Shown: positions 29,501-42,500 of the stretch, piece after piece
Position numbering within the stretch: position 1 is the stretch's first letter
Layout of the letters: each line of letters starts with the position of its first letter
DNA from: Poecilobothrus nobilitatus
Taxonomy: Eukaryota; Arthropoda; Insecta; Diptera; Dolichopodidae
Direction: 5' to 3'
Length of the DNA stretch: 64,000 nucleotides
Assembly (NCBI GenBank): GCA_947095535.1
Contig: OX352774.1
Span: 259,877,843 to 259,941,842 of the forward strand
The notes under the pieces: model-generated
Seen by the model: only the letters and a program-made list of their open reading frames with translations
Databases searched by the model: none
Told to the model about the DNA's origin: nothing
Made by a program: the position numbers and the translations under genes

Positions 29501-32500
29501 GAAATCATTTACTAACAATGAATCAAAGCCTGCATTCTCAAGTCACCATATCCATTTTATTCACCGAACTAACTTTAAATTTATACATGCAATTTTAACT
29601 TAAATTCATATCATGTTCACGTTCAACTACAAAAAAATATTTTTGAAATAATTTAAAGTAAAGAGCATTTCAAATAATTTTATTCACTTTCAACAGCATA
29701 AAAAATTCTTTTAAAATCACAAAATCTATTAATTCTTATTTTTAAACTGAATATCCACAAACATTTATATAATATCCCTTAAATATGAATTGACCATATG
29801 ATAACAACAAATTATTCATCAATTTCGATTAGGAAATCAATTTTTACATCAATATATTTATTTATCTTTGATTTGTTTTTCATTTTGTTATAAAGCCGCC
29901 GCCCTGGCAGAAAAGGAATATTTTTCACTTTACTTTGGGTTATTAAACAAAAAAAAAACAAATTTTTTTTAAAAGGACAAAGCAAAAAAAAATAGAAACA
30001 AATAATAATAATAAAGGAAACAACTTGTAAATCAAGATGAGAAGTAAATCCAACTTTTTCTCTACCATAGTTAAAAATCTTTATTTAAAGGATTGATTCA
30101 CAACAATGTTTGTTATTTCTTTCGTTTTATTCTTTTTCTTCAAAAATATTCAAATAAAATCCAAGAAAACCAAACAAAACGATAAAAAAATAAAAACAAC
30201 AACAAACCAAAAGAAAAAAATAAGAAATAAATAAATAAATAAACCGTTAAAGGACAACAAAGTCAAAATAACGTTTTTTTTTTTGTTATTTTTCCCCAAG
30301 TGCCAACTTATTTACTTTTTGATTTTTTTTTATGTAAAAAAAAAAATTTCATTTATTCAATACGTACTTCTGTAACAGTTTTTTTTTTGCTCTGATCTTC
30401 TTTCTCATTGACGGTCTATTTCTTCCTCCACTCAATTTAATTCCGTAAAATCAAAAATATATTTCTGCACCTGATTTTTATAATATTATTAACTCACACT
30501 CTCTTAGTATAGAAGCCTTATAAGGACGATATATAGCTAACTCCTTTTTAAAAGATTTTTTTACTTGTTTTTATTTGGTAAATATAGAAATAAATCATTT
30601 TCATTTCGTTTTCTACAGATATAGCCTTCAATTTTTATTTTTCCTTCTTTTCATTCTTTTTCCAAACAAAACAATAAAAATAATAAAAAAAAAAGAAAGA
30701 AAAATAATATAAAGAAAATATTTGTAATGTTTTCGAACTTTAACAAAAAACCAAAAATGTCCTTTTTTTTTTATTTTATTTAAAGGTATAATATATAGAA
30801 GGTAAATAATTTAATATTATTTTGAACCTCTCCATCTGTTAATTCAGGCATAGCAATTTCATTCTTTTGTCAATTTTTTCACAAATACCGAATATAAAAA
30901 TAGGATTAAAATCGTATTTAAATATTAATTTCGAAATTATAACTTCAAATATATTATTTTATTTTAAAATATTTATTTAGAAAATATTCCTTGAGTTCAA
31001 CTCGCAGTAGGGTAACATGACTAATTTATGTCATCAAATTCGTAAATAACATCGTATTTATTATTAATATAATTACATACAATTTTTTACGTAAAAGTTA
31101 TTTAGAGTACACTCAATTCACTTCATTTTTTTTTTTTTTTTTTTTGGTTTTTGTCTTACAGACATTTTTTATTTTTGGGACAACAAAAACTATAAATAAA
31201 ATAAAATAAGGAAACATGAACAGGATTGGGAAATTGTAATTAGCTCAAAAGTCACATGTTAAAAAATTAAAAAACATAAGAAAATAAAGAACGAAAAAAA
31301 AAGAAAAATTTAAGGAAATTAAATTTTTTTTTTTTTATTTTGAAAATTTTTTTTGTACTAATCTACTTTTTGAAGTTGAAATATGAACGATTTAATTTTA
31401 TATTATGTTTGCCCTAAAGATTTTTAGGTTAAATTTCGTTTTTTTTTTTTTTTTTTGCTTTAATAAACTTCAATAATAATTATTAATCCCTTATATAAAG
31501 ACTTAACAAGAAAATAAAACGAATTTAAAGAGTGTAGAGTTGACAATGTTAACTCTAGGATAATCGCACAAACATAATATTTATACTGTTTCTATAACAT
31601 TAAAGATATGTAACTTAATTAAGTACGGACATATATTTTTGTAAATTTTGGAGTTATATGACAACTACTCGACTCGGTTCCGCCAAACCAACTGAAAAAT
31701 TTCCTTGTTCCGTTATTATTTTGAGTTATTGTGCGAACGGATGAATGGACGTTCGTACACAGCTAAATCAACTTAAAATTCAACTATAACAAGAATATAT
31801 ATATTTCCTATATCTATCTCAACTCCTTTATAATGTCACAAATGTAATGGAAAATTTATTTTATTCTTGAACAATGTTCTTACGGGTATAATTCTAAAGA
31901 TTAGTACTGTTGAAATTGATGAATGAATAATCAATTTAATTTGTTGAATTTTTCTGAAAATATTTATTTTATAGGTTTTTTATGGGTTTAATTTTTTTTA
32001 AGTAGCAACTAGTCCTAAATTAAGGATTCACAAGGATATTTTAATATAATTATATTAATATTATTAATACAAATTGAACAGAATCTACCAGTGTTTTCAA
32101 AAATTATTATTATAATAAATTTTATTTCCGTACGAATATAGTTCAAAGTGTATCATAAATTTTCTATTACGTTTGTGACATGTTAAAGGAAACGAGAAAA
32201 TAATATATCAAAGAAATATACATATTCGCAGTAAGTCTGTGCCAGTTATGCTATTGAAATTAAACTAGTTCGCACAGGTTGTTCAAGTAGCTGCTATACA
32301 ACTTTTTTTTTTATATGAGAATAACTTAGTGTCTAATTAAGGCGCCAATTTTAGCTTTCATTGAAATGCATACGGAAAAAACGTTTGATTGAAAACTTAA
32401 ATTTTTTTCCGTATAGGGAGGCGATTAATAAATAAATCGTTAAAGGACAACAAAGTCAAAATAACGTTTTTTTTTGTTATTTTTCCCCAAGTGATAAGCA

Positions 32501-35500
32501 AGGCGAGAAAACTGTCAGTAAAATTATCTGTCAAATGGCAAATAACAATACTGAAGCCAAAATAAAAATAGAAATATATGTAATTTAAATTGTTATTGTC
32601 AACCTTATTTCGATGTTTGGAAAATAAAGTTTTATTATTTTAGTTTATTTATTCATTATTGATAGAAAATGGTACTAATAAAGAATAAAAAAAAAGATTT
32701 TATTTAATAAACGAAATAATAAAAAAAATATAATTTAAGTATAAACTGATTGAAATACAAAATCATAATTAAATATGTCAACAACGGCATCAGAATTTTT
32801 TTCAATGACAAACTGAAATGGGAAGAAATGAAACATATGTCACTGGAACAATTTTGTTGTATTACGCAAAATTACTGATCAGTTCAGGGAAATAATTACC
32901 AATCCGGAAAATCATTGATTTTTTTTTAAATATTTAAAGTAAAATTTAAAAATTCGTAGTTGAATTTATTCTTTAGAAAATTTTATATGTTTTTGCTGCA
33001 AAAAAAATTGAAAATAAACATTTTCCGAAAGCATTTTAATGAAAGCTATAACTGGCGCCTAAGTTAAGGCTAAGCTAGATAAAATTTTGCCCAAGAAAGT
33101 TAAGTTTTATGCTAAAAATCTCCGTAAAATTTAATTGGTTTGGAGTAGCGGTTCCAGTAGCTGTCATACAACTCCGTATTTATTGAGGTGATTAAATTTT
33201 ATCGAAACAGCATATATTATGTTAGGTATTCCAGAGTTGCCAGCATTTTTCGTCGTTTTTTTTTAGTGTTTTACACACAACCAAAACTCTGAGATTCCTT
33301 TGTATAAAATGTTTGATAAAAAATTTAGGTAAGAATGACAGAAATTATAAAGAAAAAGTTATTAAACTGCATACATAGATTATGAATATTTTTATAAGGA
33401 GCAATAGTATTTTAAGAAAAAAATAACTTTAGAGCTAAAAAAAATCAATTGGTTTTGAAAAAAAATTTATAACAAAATCTGGTTTCAATTTTAGAAACAT
33501 GAATCAAAACTGTTTTAACGTTTAACTAATTTTTTTTTTTTAAATATGAATTAAAAACTTAACTATCAAAACTTATATTTTCTAACTTATTGGTCAAATT
33601 TTGGAAATCAAGATAAAATAGTAATAAATAATAATTTTTATAATTATATTTAAATATTATATAATGTAAAAATTGCAACTAAAAAAGTACGACAGAGATC
33701 TCTTTAAAATTTGTATAAATGACATAATTCGTATTTATCAAAAAACACCCTGTATATTTGTCTTTCTTAAATCACACATTATACTTACCTAAATTTTGTA
33801 TGGAATAGACAACATTAATAGTGCCTAAATATATAAAATATACGGACAGACAGACTAAAATTAACAAAGAATTTTTTTTTTTTGAAAATTATGCTAAAAA
33901 GACGAAAAAATAGGGTCATATTATACTTATATACATATATTAATAGGTACCTATAAAGTATTTTAAAAACCTTATATAATTTCAACCAATTTCAAATTAA
34001 AAAAAAAAAATTTCAAACTTTAAAAAAATTATACATACCTTTCGACTCAATTATTAACTAAATGTCCATAAAAATTTTTTTTTTTTTAAATAGGAAAGTT
34101 GAAATCAAAAGAAAATAAAAAATTGATCTTTCAGAACCAATAACTACAAAAGCTTTTAAAAATACATCTAGAATTCGCTCGAATTTCGAGTGCTGGGCGG
34201 AACAAATTTAAGATTATTTCATAGAACAAAAATATTATTGTTAACGTAATTGCCTAAAAATACATAATGAACTTCTTAAAACATTTAACTTTGTTAATAT
34301 ATTAAAACTTTATTAAATGTTATGGCGACAATTACAAATAAGTGTTAAAAATATTTCAAGATGAAAAGTAAATATGTACTTTATAAAAACAAATGTTTAT
34401 CAAGGATATCAAAATATAATTATATTTCTATTTTATAATTTCTACATTTAATTATTTGATTTATTTTATTTAAAATGTCAAAACTGAACTGAAACTATAA
34501 TAAAAATAAAAATTTTGATGTTCCAAATTAAATTAGAGAATCTTCTGTTAATTAAAAAAATCAAAAAAAAAAAAAAAAGAAAAAGAAAAGAAAAAATATA
34601 ACAAATAAATAAATAAATAAATGAAAAGTAATTAATTTAAATTAAAAAAAAAAAAAAATAGGTACAATATAATATTAAAAACTTACCAACAACTTCCAAT
34701 TCACCAGAAATAATACTTGTATGAAATGTTGGCGCATCAGCTGACACTTCACAGCTATATTTGCCCGTTGAATTTGGTTCCATTGACACCAGCATTACAT
34801 TTGAAGCATTTGACATTGATTTCTAAAAATATGACATATAAAAAGAAATTAAAAAAAAATTATATTATAGATAATCATTTTCACTTCGTAAACTTTTTTT
34901 ATAATCATTTTAATCGAACGATAGAAAATTAAATTTAAAACAAAATATTATGTAAAATTAAAGGTTTTTAAAGGTGTGCATTTTCAAAAAGACAATTTTA
35001 AACAATGTATTGGACTATTTTTGAATCAAAATTTGTAATTTTAAAAATAATGAGACATTTCAAACCAAACGCGTAACTTTCTTTAATTTTAAGAAAATCG
35101 TATAGCTGTTAAATAGGGAGAAGTACAAATTTCTGTCTCAGCAAGATTATTCTCAAATATCTTTATACACTTCAAAAAACTATATAATTTCTCGTTCGAT
35201 CAATTTATAATACCTATAAAATTTTCTGTCGTTTGAAATTTTTATATTAATAAAAAACAATAGGGCTTTTTCCAATCTTGAGAAACTCTGTAAATCTCTA
35301 AAAGATTTTTAGCATCTCATATACATTTAACATCGTATATACATTCACTTAAATAACTTCAACAAGTGAATATACTTCAAGTTTAAATGTGATGCCAAAT
35401 ATAACAATGCCACAAAATGCATTAATCATAAAAAATGCCAAAAAAAAATACCATAAACTGTTTATTACTGTAAAACAAAATATAAAAAATATATGTATGT

Positions 35501-36474
35501 ATATATAATTCGTTATATACTTATATATATGTGTATAACGTTCAAATCATTAAATTTATTAGATTTTTTTAAAAATATGTATTCTTATTTTCTTTATTTT
35601 TCTTATTTTATTATATTGATTAGACCACTCTACAATTTTTAAAAAGCCAATAAACCGTCTTCAGAGCATTTTTTTTTGTAATTGTTGCTAAACTTTCAGC
35701 TCCTTAATTTGAACAACATAAACATGAACTTTATATTGAAATTTTTCTAAATTGAAATTCATAGAAATGAGCATTTTCAACTATTCATTGCAGATTTTTT
35801 TGAGTTTGAAATATTGTTTCTGTGAGTTTTAAATATAGATGGAAAAATCGATGTATACGGAGAGGAAAGTGTGCTGCTTTTTTAAGTCATCGTTGTTTTT
35901 TTTTTGCTTTTGTAATTAGTGCTTTGAATTAACAAAATACATACATAGTACCAGTGGAGGAACTAGTAGACACAGGACCCTGCGTTGGGGGGAGGGGCCA
36001 CCAGCTATAGGAGGCCCACAATTATTATTAACAAAATTATTTACAATCATTTTTTATATACATACACTGGAACTTTTTTCCCGCAATTATAGTTGCCCAC
36101 AAATATATAAAACTAACATTGAATAGCGCTGCATGAGTTTAAGTGATTTGTAGGTGAAATTAATATGTTTCTAATTCTATTGCAGCTAATCTTGAATATT
36201 AATGTGTAATTTCTAGTTTAAGCCATAGTTTTTCTAATTTTTCTATTACATCCTATCTATTCCTACCTATCCTCCATAATCCAAATTTCCCAATTTTCCC
36301 AATTATCTTTCCCACATCCCTATCCCCAAAACCAAACTGTACATTCGTATTAAAGGTTCCATCGTAAAGTTTGGTTTTAAAAGGGGGGTGGTTTTGGTTG
36401 GTTAAAATCCAACACTACCCTGAGGAAGCACGTGCAGTTCCTCTTGGTGACTTTCGAGTTTTCCACCAACCCTC

Positions 36475-36507
<33 letters not shown>

Positions 36508-39500
36508 ATATTCTGTTCTTGAATTATTGACTGCACATCTGATTTGCAAATTTTGAAGTTCCCCACTGCATAGTACATACATATGTACATATAAAATTAA
36601 ATGAATTCTATTTGCGAATTTAGATTTGATTTGTCAATTTCTTTAAAACAAAAAAAAATATCTAAAAAAATAAGAAAAACAAAATAAAATGAAATCGAAA
36701 CTAAAGACAATTATTGATCTGAAAGATGGCGACGACCTAAAAATAGAGAATTTACATTATTTATGTTCAATAAAGTTTATCTAATATCATAATAATATAC
36801 CTACTATACTAGTAGTTTTATAGATTCTTCAAATGTTTAAATGTAGTAGTTTCATAGATTCTGAACAAATGTATAGTAGAGAATATATGTAAGTTAAAAA
36901 ACTAAAACAAAAATAAAAAATAAAATAAAATGTCATGCTCTAAATGTTATACAATAGGTCGTTCTTTAATAAATTTTTGTTTCGATTTTGTTTTGTTTCA
37001 ATTTCAGTTTTAGTTCTATTCTATTCTCTGTTATTCTTGCTGTTTGTTATTTTACTTTCTTGTTTTAGCTTGTTATTGTAAAAGTTTCATCTTTTTGAAA
37101 TTAAAAGTTATTCAAAGTTTTAGCTTTCATTAGATTTTTTAGTTTTTATTTTTTTATTTATGTTGTTTTTTTTTTTTTTTTTGTTTTTTGTGTATATTTT
37201 TTCTTTTCTTTACTATTATTTAAAAAATGTTAACTTTCAATGAAGTATCAGTTATTGTCAATTTAATGGATTTTTTTTTTTTTTTACTTACATTATAGTT
37301 AAAGAATTGCACTTATACAATCACTGTATAATGATTAAGTGTGTGTTCCAAAAAAAGAAATAATGAAATAAGTTTAGCTTTTTCTTTTTTGAACATTTTT
37401 TTTTTGAAAAATGTATACGGCAATATTTTTTTTTTTATTTTTTATCAAATTGATTAAGATTTTTAAATGATTTGCAATGAAAGTAGTAAAAAACCAACCG
37501 GACGTTTAAAATTATTTTTATAACTATTTACATAGAGAAATTCCATTAATATCAAATTAATTATACTTAAGTAGCATTTTCTGTTCTAAAATATAGATAG
37601 CGCTCAATTCGTTTTATTTCTGTTTTGTCAAACTTCTCAAAAAAAAAATACGATTTTCATTATTGATGTCCTTTTTCTTCTGAACTTAATAAAATTAAAT
37701 TAAAGTTTAGTATCTGAAAATATTTTATAAAATCGGAATTTAATGGAATAAAAGAAAGAAAAAAATTCACAATGGAAAGGATGAATTAAATTTTCTTAAG
37801 TAACATGATTAATTTATTTTCAAGTACATAGTTATATCCAAAATCTTCATTAATTTTGTCCCAATTTAATTTTTTCATAAATATTCATAAAATAAAATCA
37901 AATATCCTTAATACATTGTAAAAAACTGTATAACCTACTAAATTTTTGTTTTCTATAGGTATAAAAAATGATTGCTTTTCAATATACCTCTACGGTATAA
38001 AATTTAATTTACATTTTACGTTGTGAATCTAATGAATACGATAGCTTCAGGTTTAAATGACTTATTTGTACTTTTAACACAACACAAAAAAATCATGTTC
38101 TAACAAAAATTTATACTCATTCACATTTGTATGCACATCATCAATATCGAATAACAATGGTAATATTTCAGTGTCTCCATATTTTGTAATTCCTATCAAT
38201 CTTTTGTTTTACAATTTATACCATATACAAGAAATTTTAGTTTTGTTTCGAGTTTCAAATAGAAACAAAAGTTTCAAAACAAAATGAAAACAAACATATA
38301 AATAAATAAACAAACAAAAAAAAAAAAAAACTAAAAAATGGCGAATTTTTAGGGAATGAATATTTTTTATTATTTACATTTTGTTTTTTTTTCATTCCAT
38401 GTATACTTTAATTTTTTGTAATGGATTTCTATAGCGTTCTGCGTTTACTTATTAAGCAAATAACAGTAAAAAAAAAAAAAAAAAATAGAAAAATAAAGAG
38501 ATTTTAAATTTTTGCAATTTTTTAAGAGGTCAAAAAATTTTAATTCAAAAATTATGTTATATATTTTGAATTAAATTCATATTTTTTATTTATTAAGAAA
38601 TTTATTTAGATCGCTTTATTCTGGACTAATGGAATTTTCAAACTTAAATTTAACTAATTTCTGATCATTTTAATGAGTTGAAATTTACAGATTTAATATA
38701 AGCCAATAATTTTAATATAGGGGAAGGGATACCGCTATACGAATGCTCGTATCTCAAAAACTCCTTTTATCAAAATCTCATTTTTTAAAAATCTCGTTTT
38801 TTTTTTAACATCCGAGTAAATCACTTTTTTTTTTTTCAGAAAATACAGCTTTTTACAGCAACAGGGATTTTAAAGTTGGATTTAAAATCAGAGTTTTAAA
38901 AATATGTCTAGCCAGGGTTTGAGAGCGGTAACCCACATCTTTTTAAAGACGTTGATGTTGAAATATGCATGAAAAAATATAAATAGGAGAGAATTTAGTG
39001 TTGGTTCCAAAATCAGAGTTTCAATAATGTGTTTTTGAGCATGGAAAATTGGGGCTGCAGTATTCGTACACAACATACAAACAAGTTACAAATCAAAAAA
39101 GTCAATAGTATATGTAGGTTAATACAATTAACAAAATTAAGATTTAAGATTTTTAATTGTTTTTTTAAATTCACAGAATATTTTCTTAAAAATTTTTATA
39201 AGTAGGTATTCAAAATATTGATATTAAAATTAAAAACTATGGATTTATATAAAAATTTGTATAATAAGTCTTTATAACTTTTAGTGAAAATGTATGACGA
39301 TGCGGAGAAATATTCTTACTGTTAGAGTGAGGTTTAAGCTTTGAATAAAAATGGAACTATTTATATATCTAAATATAAAATTTTAAATTGTATATTTTTT
39401 TTATTTAAAGTTAAAAATATTACTTCTAGTCAAAATTGTAATTTCTTAATAGCAATATCTAATCAAAGGCTAAAAAAGTTGCGTTTTAAAAAAAAGCTAT

Positions 39501-42500
39501 TTCAGTTTTTTTGTTTCAAATGATGGATATATGTACATGTATTCACTCAACACCAACAAATATAAAATTTAATGTTTTTTCTTTCTTTTTCTTATAATCT
39601 TCATGTCCTTAAATTTAATGCTATAATATTTATTATCGGATGTGCAAATTAACTAATGATATTTTACTAAAACGTAAAAAAAAAACTTTCATTTCATTTT
39701 AAATCTTTAAAAGATATATGCGTTTTATTTCCATTTAAAATCTGAGCCTTAATAACATAAAAATTCTATTTAAAAAAAAAAAAAAAACAGAGAAAAAAAC
39801 TAAAACTAAATAAAAAAATATTTAACTAAACAGTATATTTATCATTTTAAATCTGTCTGTCTGTCTCTTTAAACAATACAATATCTATATAATAAAATTA
39901 GATATGTTCTTCTTAGTTGTAATTTTGAAAAATATAAATGTGGACAGGAAATTGCACAGCCTTTCCAGTACAGGCGTGGCTGTAAGTGTCGTAAGAGGAA
40001 ATAACTCTTAGGACGTGTGTGGGATTCGAACCCACACTCCCTCGAGGTTTACAGCGTATTTTATACGCTCTTACCCACTAGGCCACCGAGGCCCTCTGCG
40101 ACATCTTTATATGTACATATATTATTTGCTAAATCTTTCTATATATTTAATCCAATAAAAAATATAAATAAATGAAACTATAAAACTTATACAAATATGA
40201 AAATATTATTCAAAGTAATTTCATAACAATGTTAAAAACAGACAATGAAATTAAAACAAAATTTATCGTTATTTCTATTCTACAAGTCTTTTAATTGTTT
40301 TTTTTTCATGCTAATAATTGTTGACTTTAATCTTTCTTTATTACCAATACTTTTATATATATGCATGTATACTAACTACTGTCGGGAAAATATCGTAATA
40401 CATAATCAATACATAATTGCAAAAAAAAAAACCATTAGTAAAAGTAGGTAAAATATATGTTACTTCATTTCAAAATCATTCTGTTATTGAAATTACTATA
40501 ACAGAGAAAATGAGCGAAATATTGTTTAAATAGTATATTTACAATGCTTTTTTAAAGGCGGAACTTTGTTAATGTGTCTATGTATTGTTATAACACAAAG
40601 TATAGGAATATTTGAAATTAAATTGCAATGTGATTTTAAAGGCGCAACTTTGTTTAATTTTATACATAATGTGCATAGTGGCAAAAAATAATAATCGAAA
40701 GTATTTTAAATTGTTAATTGAAATTTTTTGAAATTTAATTAAACAAGGTAAAATGTAAACCAACGGTTTTTAAAAGCGCACATTTCCAAAACTCAATATA
40801 AACTGTTTAGAATTGTGAAAAACCTTTAACACACGTAAAAATATATTATTGAACCTTTACTTTTCATGTCTTGTCAAGGAAAAATTTATACAGGTGCCTA
40901 AGTTACAGGTGTCTAAAAATAGCAAATTTTCAATTTTTGAGGCGTAATAACTCTTAAAGAGGGGGTGCTACCAAAAAATTTGAGATTTCTATCTAAAGGC
41001 GTGCCGGAGTTATGAAAAACGAAATTTCATGCAAAATGTGGGTTTCACATAACGATAAATTCAAATAGTAAATTACAAAATATTACATAATTTTGATATT
41101 GTTTTATATTGATAATAAACTTTTCGATCTTCTGGCGGTTTTAGATTGCAAAACTATTACGCAGAGCCTGAGATATATACATCTGAAAATGGGGCTTTTT
41201 CGCAATTTTGAAGAGCTGCAACTTTGGAACCCTTTACAACTAAAATAAACCTTTAACACACGTAAAAATATAGTACTGTAGCTTTAATTTCTATATCTTG
41301 CAGAAGTAAAATGTGTACAGGTTCCTAAGCTACAGGTACTTAAAAATAGTAAATTTTAAATTTTTCAGCTCTAATAGCTCATAAACAGGGGTGGTCCAAA
41401 AAAATTTTCTGAGAAAACTTATACTAATTCTAAAAGTTCTTTCTTGCCTCAAAATTTCAAGCCTCTATCTAGAAGCGTGCCGGAGTTATGAAAGTAGAAA
41501 AATCATGCAAAATTTGGTTTTCACATAACGGTAAATTTAAATACTAAATTTTAAAAAATTTACAAAGATAAAAGAAATATCTGTCGAATGACGTTTTCAG
41601 ATTGAAAAAATTTTAAGCAGAACATAAGATATATGCATTTAAAAATAGGGCTTTTTCAAAGTTTGAGGGGCTGTAGCTCCGTAATGGATGGGGCTACATG
41701 AAAAAGTTGTTCCACAAAATTATTTTTTTTTATGAGACCTACCCATGGTTAAAAGTTTTTTCCTCTATCTTTAACGGTGTAGAAGTTTTGTAAACAGACG
41801 GACGGACGGACGGACGGACGGACGGACAGAGTGAAACTAATAAGCACATTTTTACAAAAATTTTTTTGGAAATGTGCTAAAAAGTAATAATTGAAAGTGT
41901 TTTAAATTGTTTATTGAAAATTTGAATATTTGAAAAATATATTTTAATCTAATGCATTTTAATTGAAAATTTTATGTAGATATTTATTTAGATAGTTTAG
42001 AAAATAAATTTATTAATATTTTAGTAAAATTAGTACAGAAAAAGATTTAGAATATAAATTATATGAACGTTTAAAAAATGATTTTAATTATGACTGTTGT
42101 AATAAATGTAACAAATCTTCACTTTAATTTTATCCTTTTTAACATTATATTTGTCTTTTTTCAAAATTAAATTCGTCCAAATTTTTAAAATCAATTTTGT
42201 CTGTTTTTAAAATCAATTTGGTCAAAATTTAGAAATTTACGTTTTTTTTTATATAAAAAAGCCTTAGACGCCAGTTATACCTTTCATTGAAATGCATACG
42301 GAAAAAATATTTCATTGAAAACTTACATTCTTTTCCGTATATAGGCGAGGCGATTATAGCAATCAAAGAAAACTGTCAGTAAAATTATATGTCAAATGGC
42401 AAATGAGCCATGAAGCCAAAATAAAAATAAAAGTAATTCCGATGTTTGGAATATAAAATTTTATTATTCTAATTTATTTATTCATTAATAATAGAAAATT

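Larger units (their letters stand above)
32100..33200 (+). repeat. Old interspersed repeat, copy 2 (family E), split by a MITE
   Basis: Left part about 32100-32340 and right part about 33063-33200 match the copy at 3.4-4.0 kb. A variant of AGTAGCTGTCATACAACT occurs in both parts (near 32287 and 33150), so the element also has internal repetition. Interrupted at AGTGTCTAATTAA by the element at 32341-33062. Confidence 0.5.
7049..34686 (-). other. Intron between the Ig domains (about 27.6 kb)
   Basis: Bounded by GTTG|GTAAGT and TTTCATTACAG. It carries the mobile-element remains listed separately (11.9, 13.6, 15.1, 22.0, 22.6, 24.2, 24.45, 26.1 and 31.5-33.3 kb). Stretches 7.1-11.9, 16.2-22.0 and 26.9-31.5 kb are A/T-rich with microsatellites and homopolymers, and I see no gene in them. 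Confidence 0.75.

Noticed and set aside
29894..29914. GC-rich spot GCCGCCGCCCTGGCAG as a possible exon or site
   Set aside because: Too short and without splice sites or a second copy; nothing to support a function.
38700..39080. Possible TIR element (TATACGAATGC and GCAGTATTCGTA ends)
   Set aside because: The inverted match is short and imperfect; only a loose direct repeat (AAAATCAGAGTTT) is clear.
40020..40096. tRNA gene on the minus strand
   Set aside because: A and B boxes are good but the acceptor stem does not pair and the same unit with a shared 3' body recurs, so it is a SINE.
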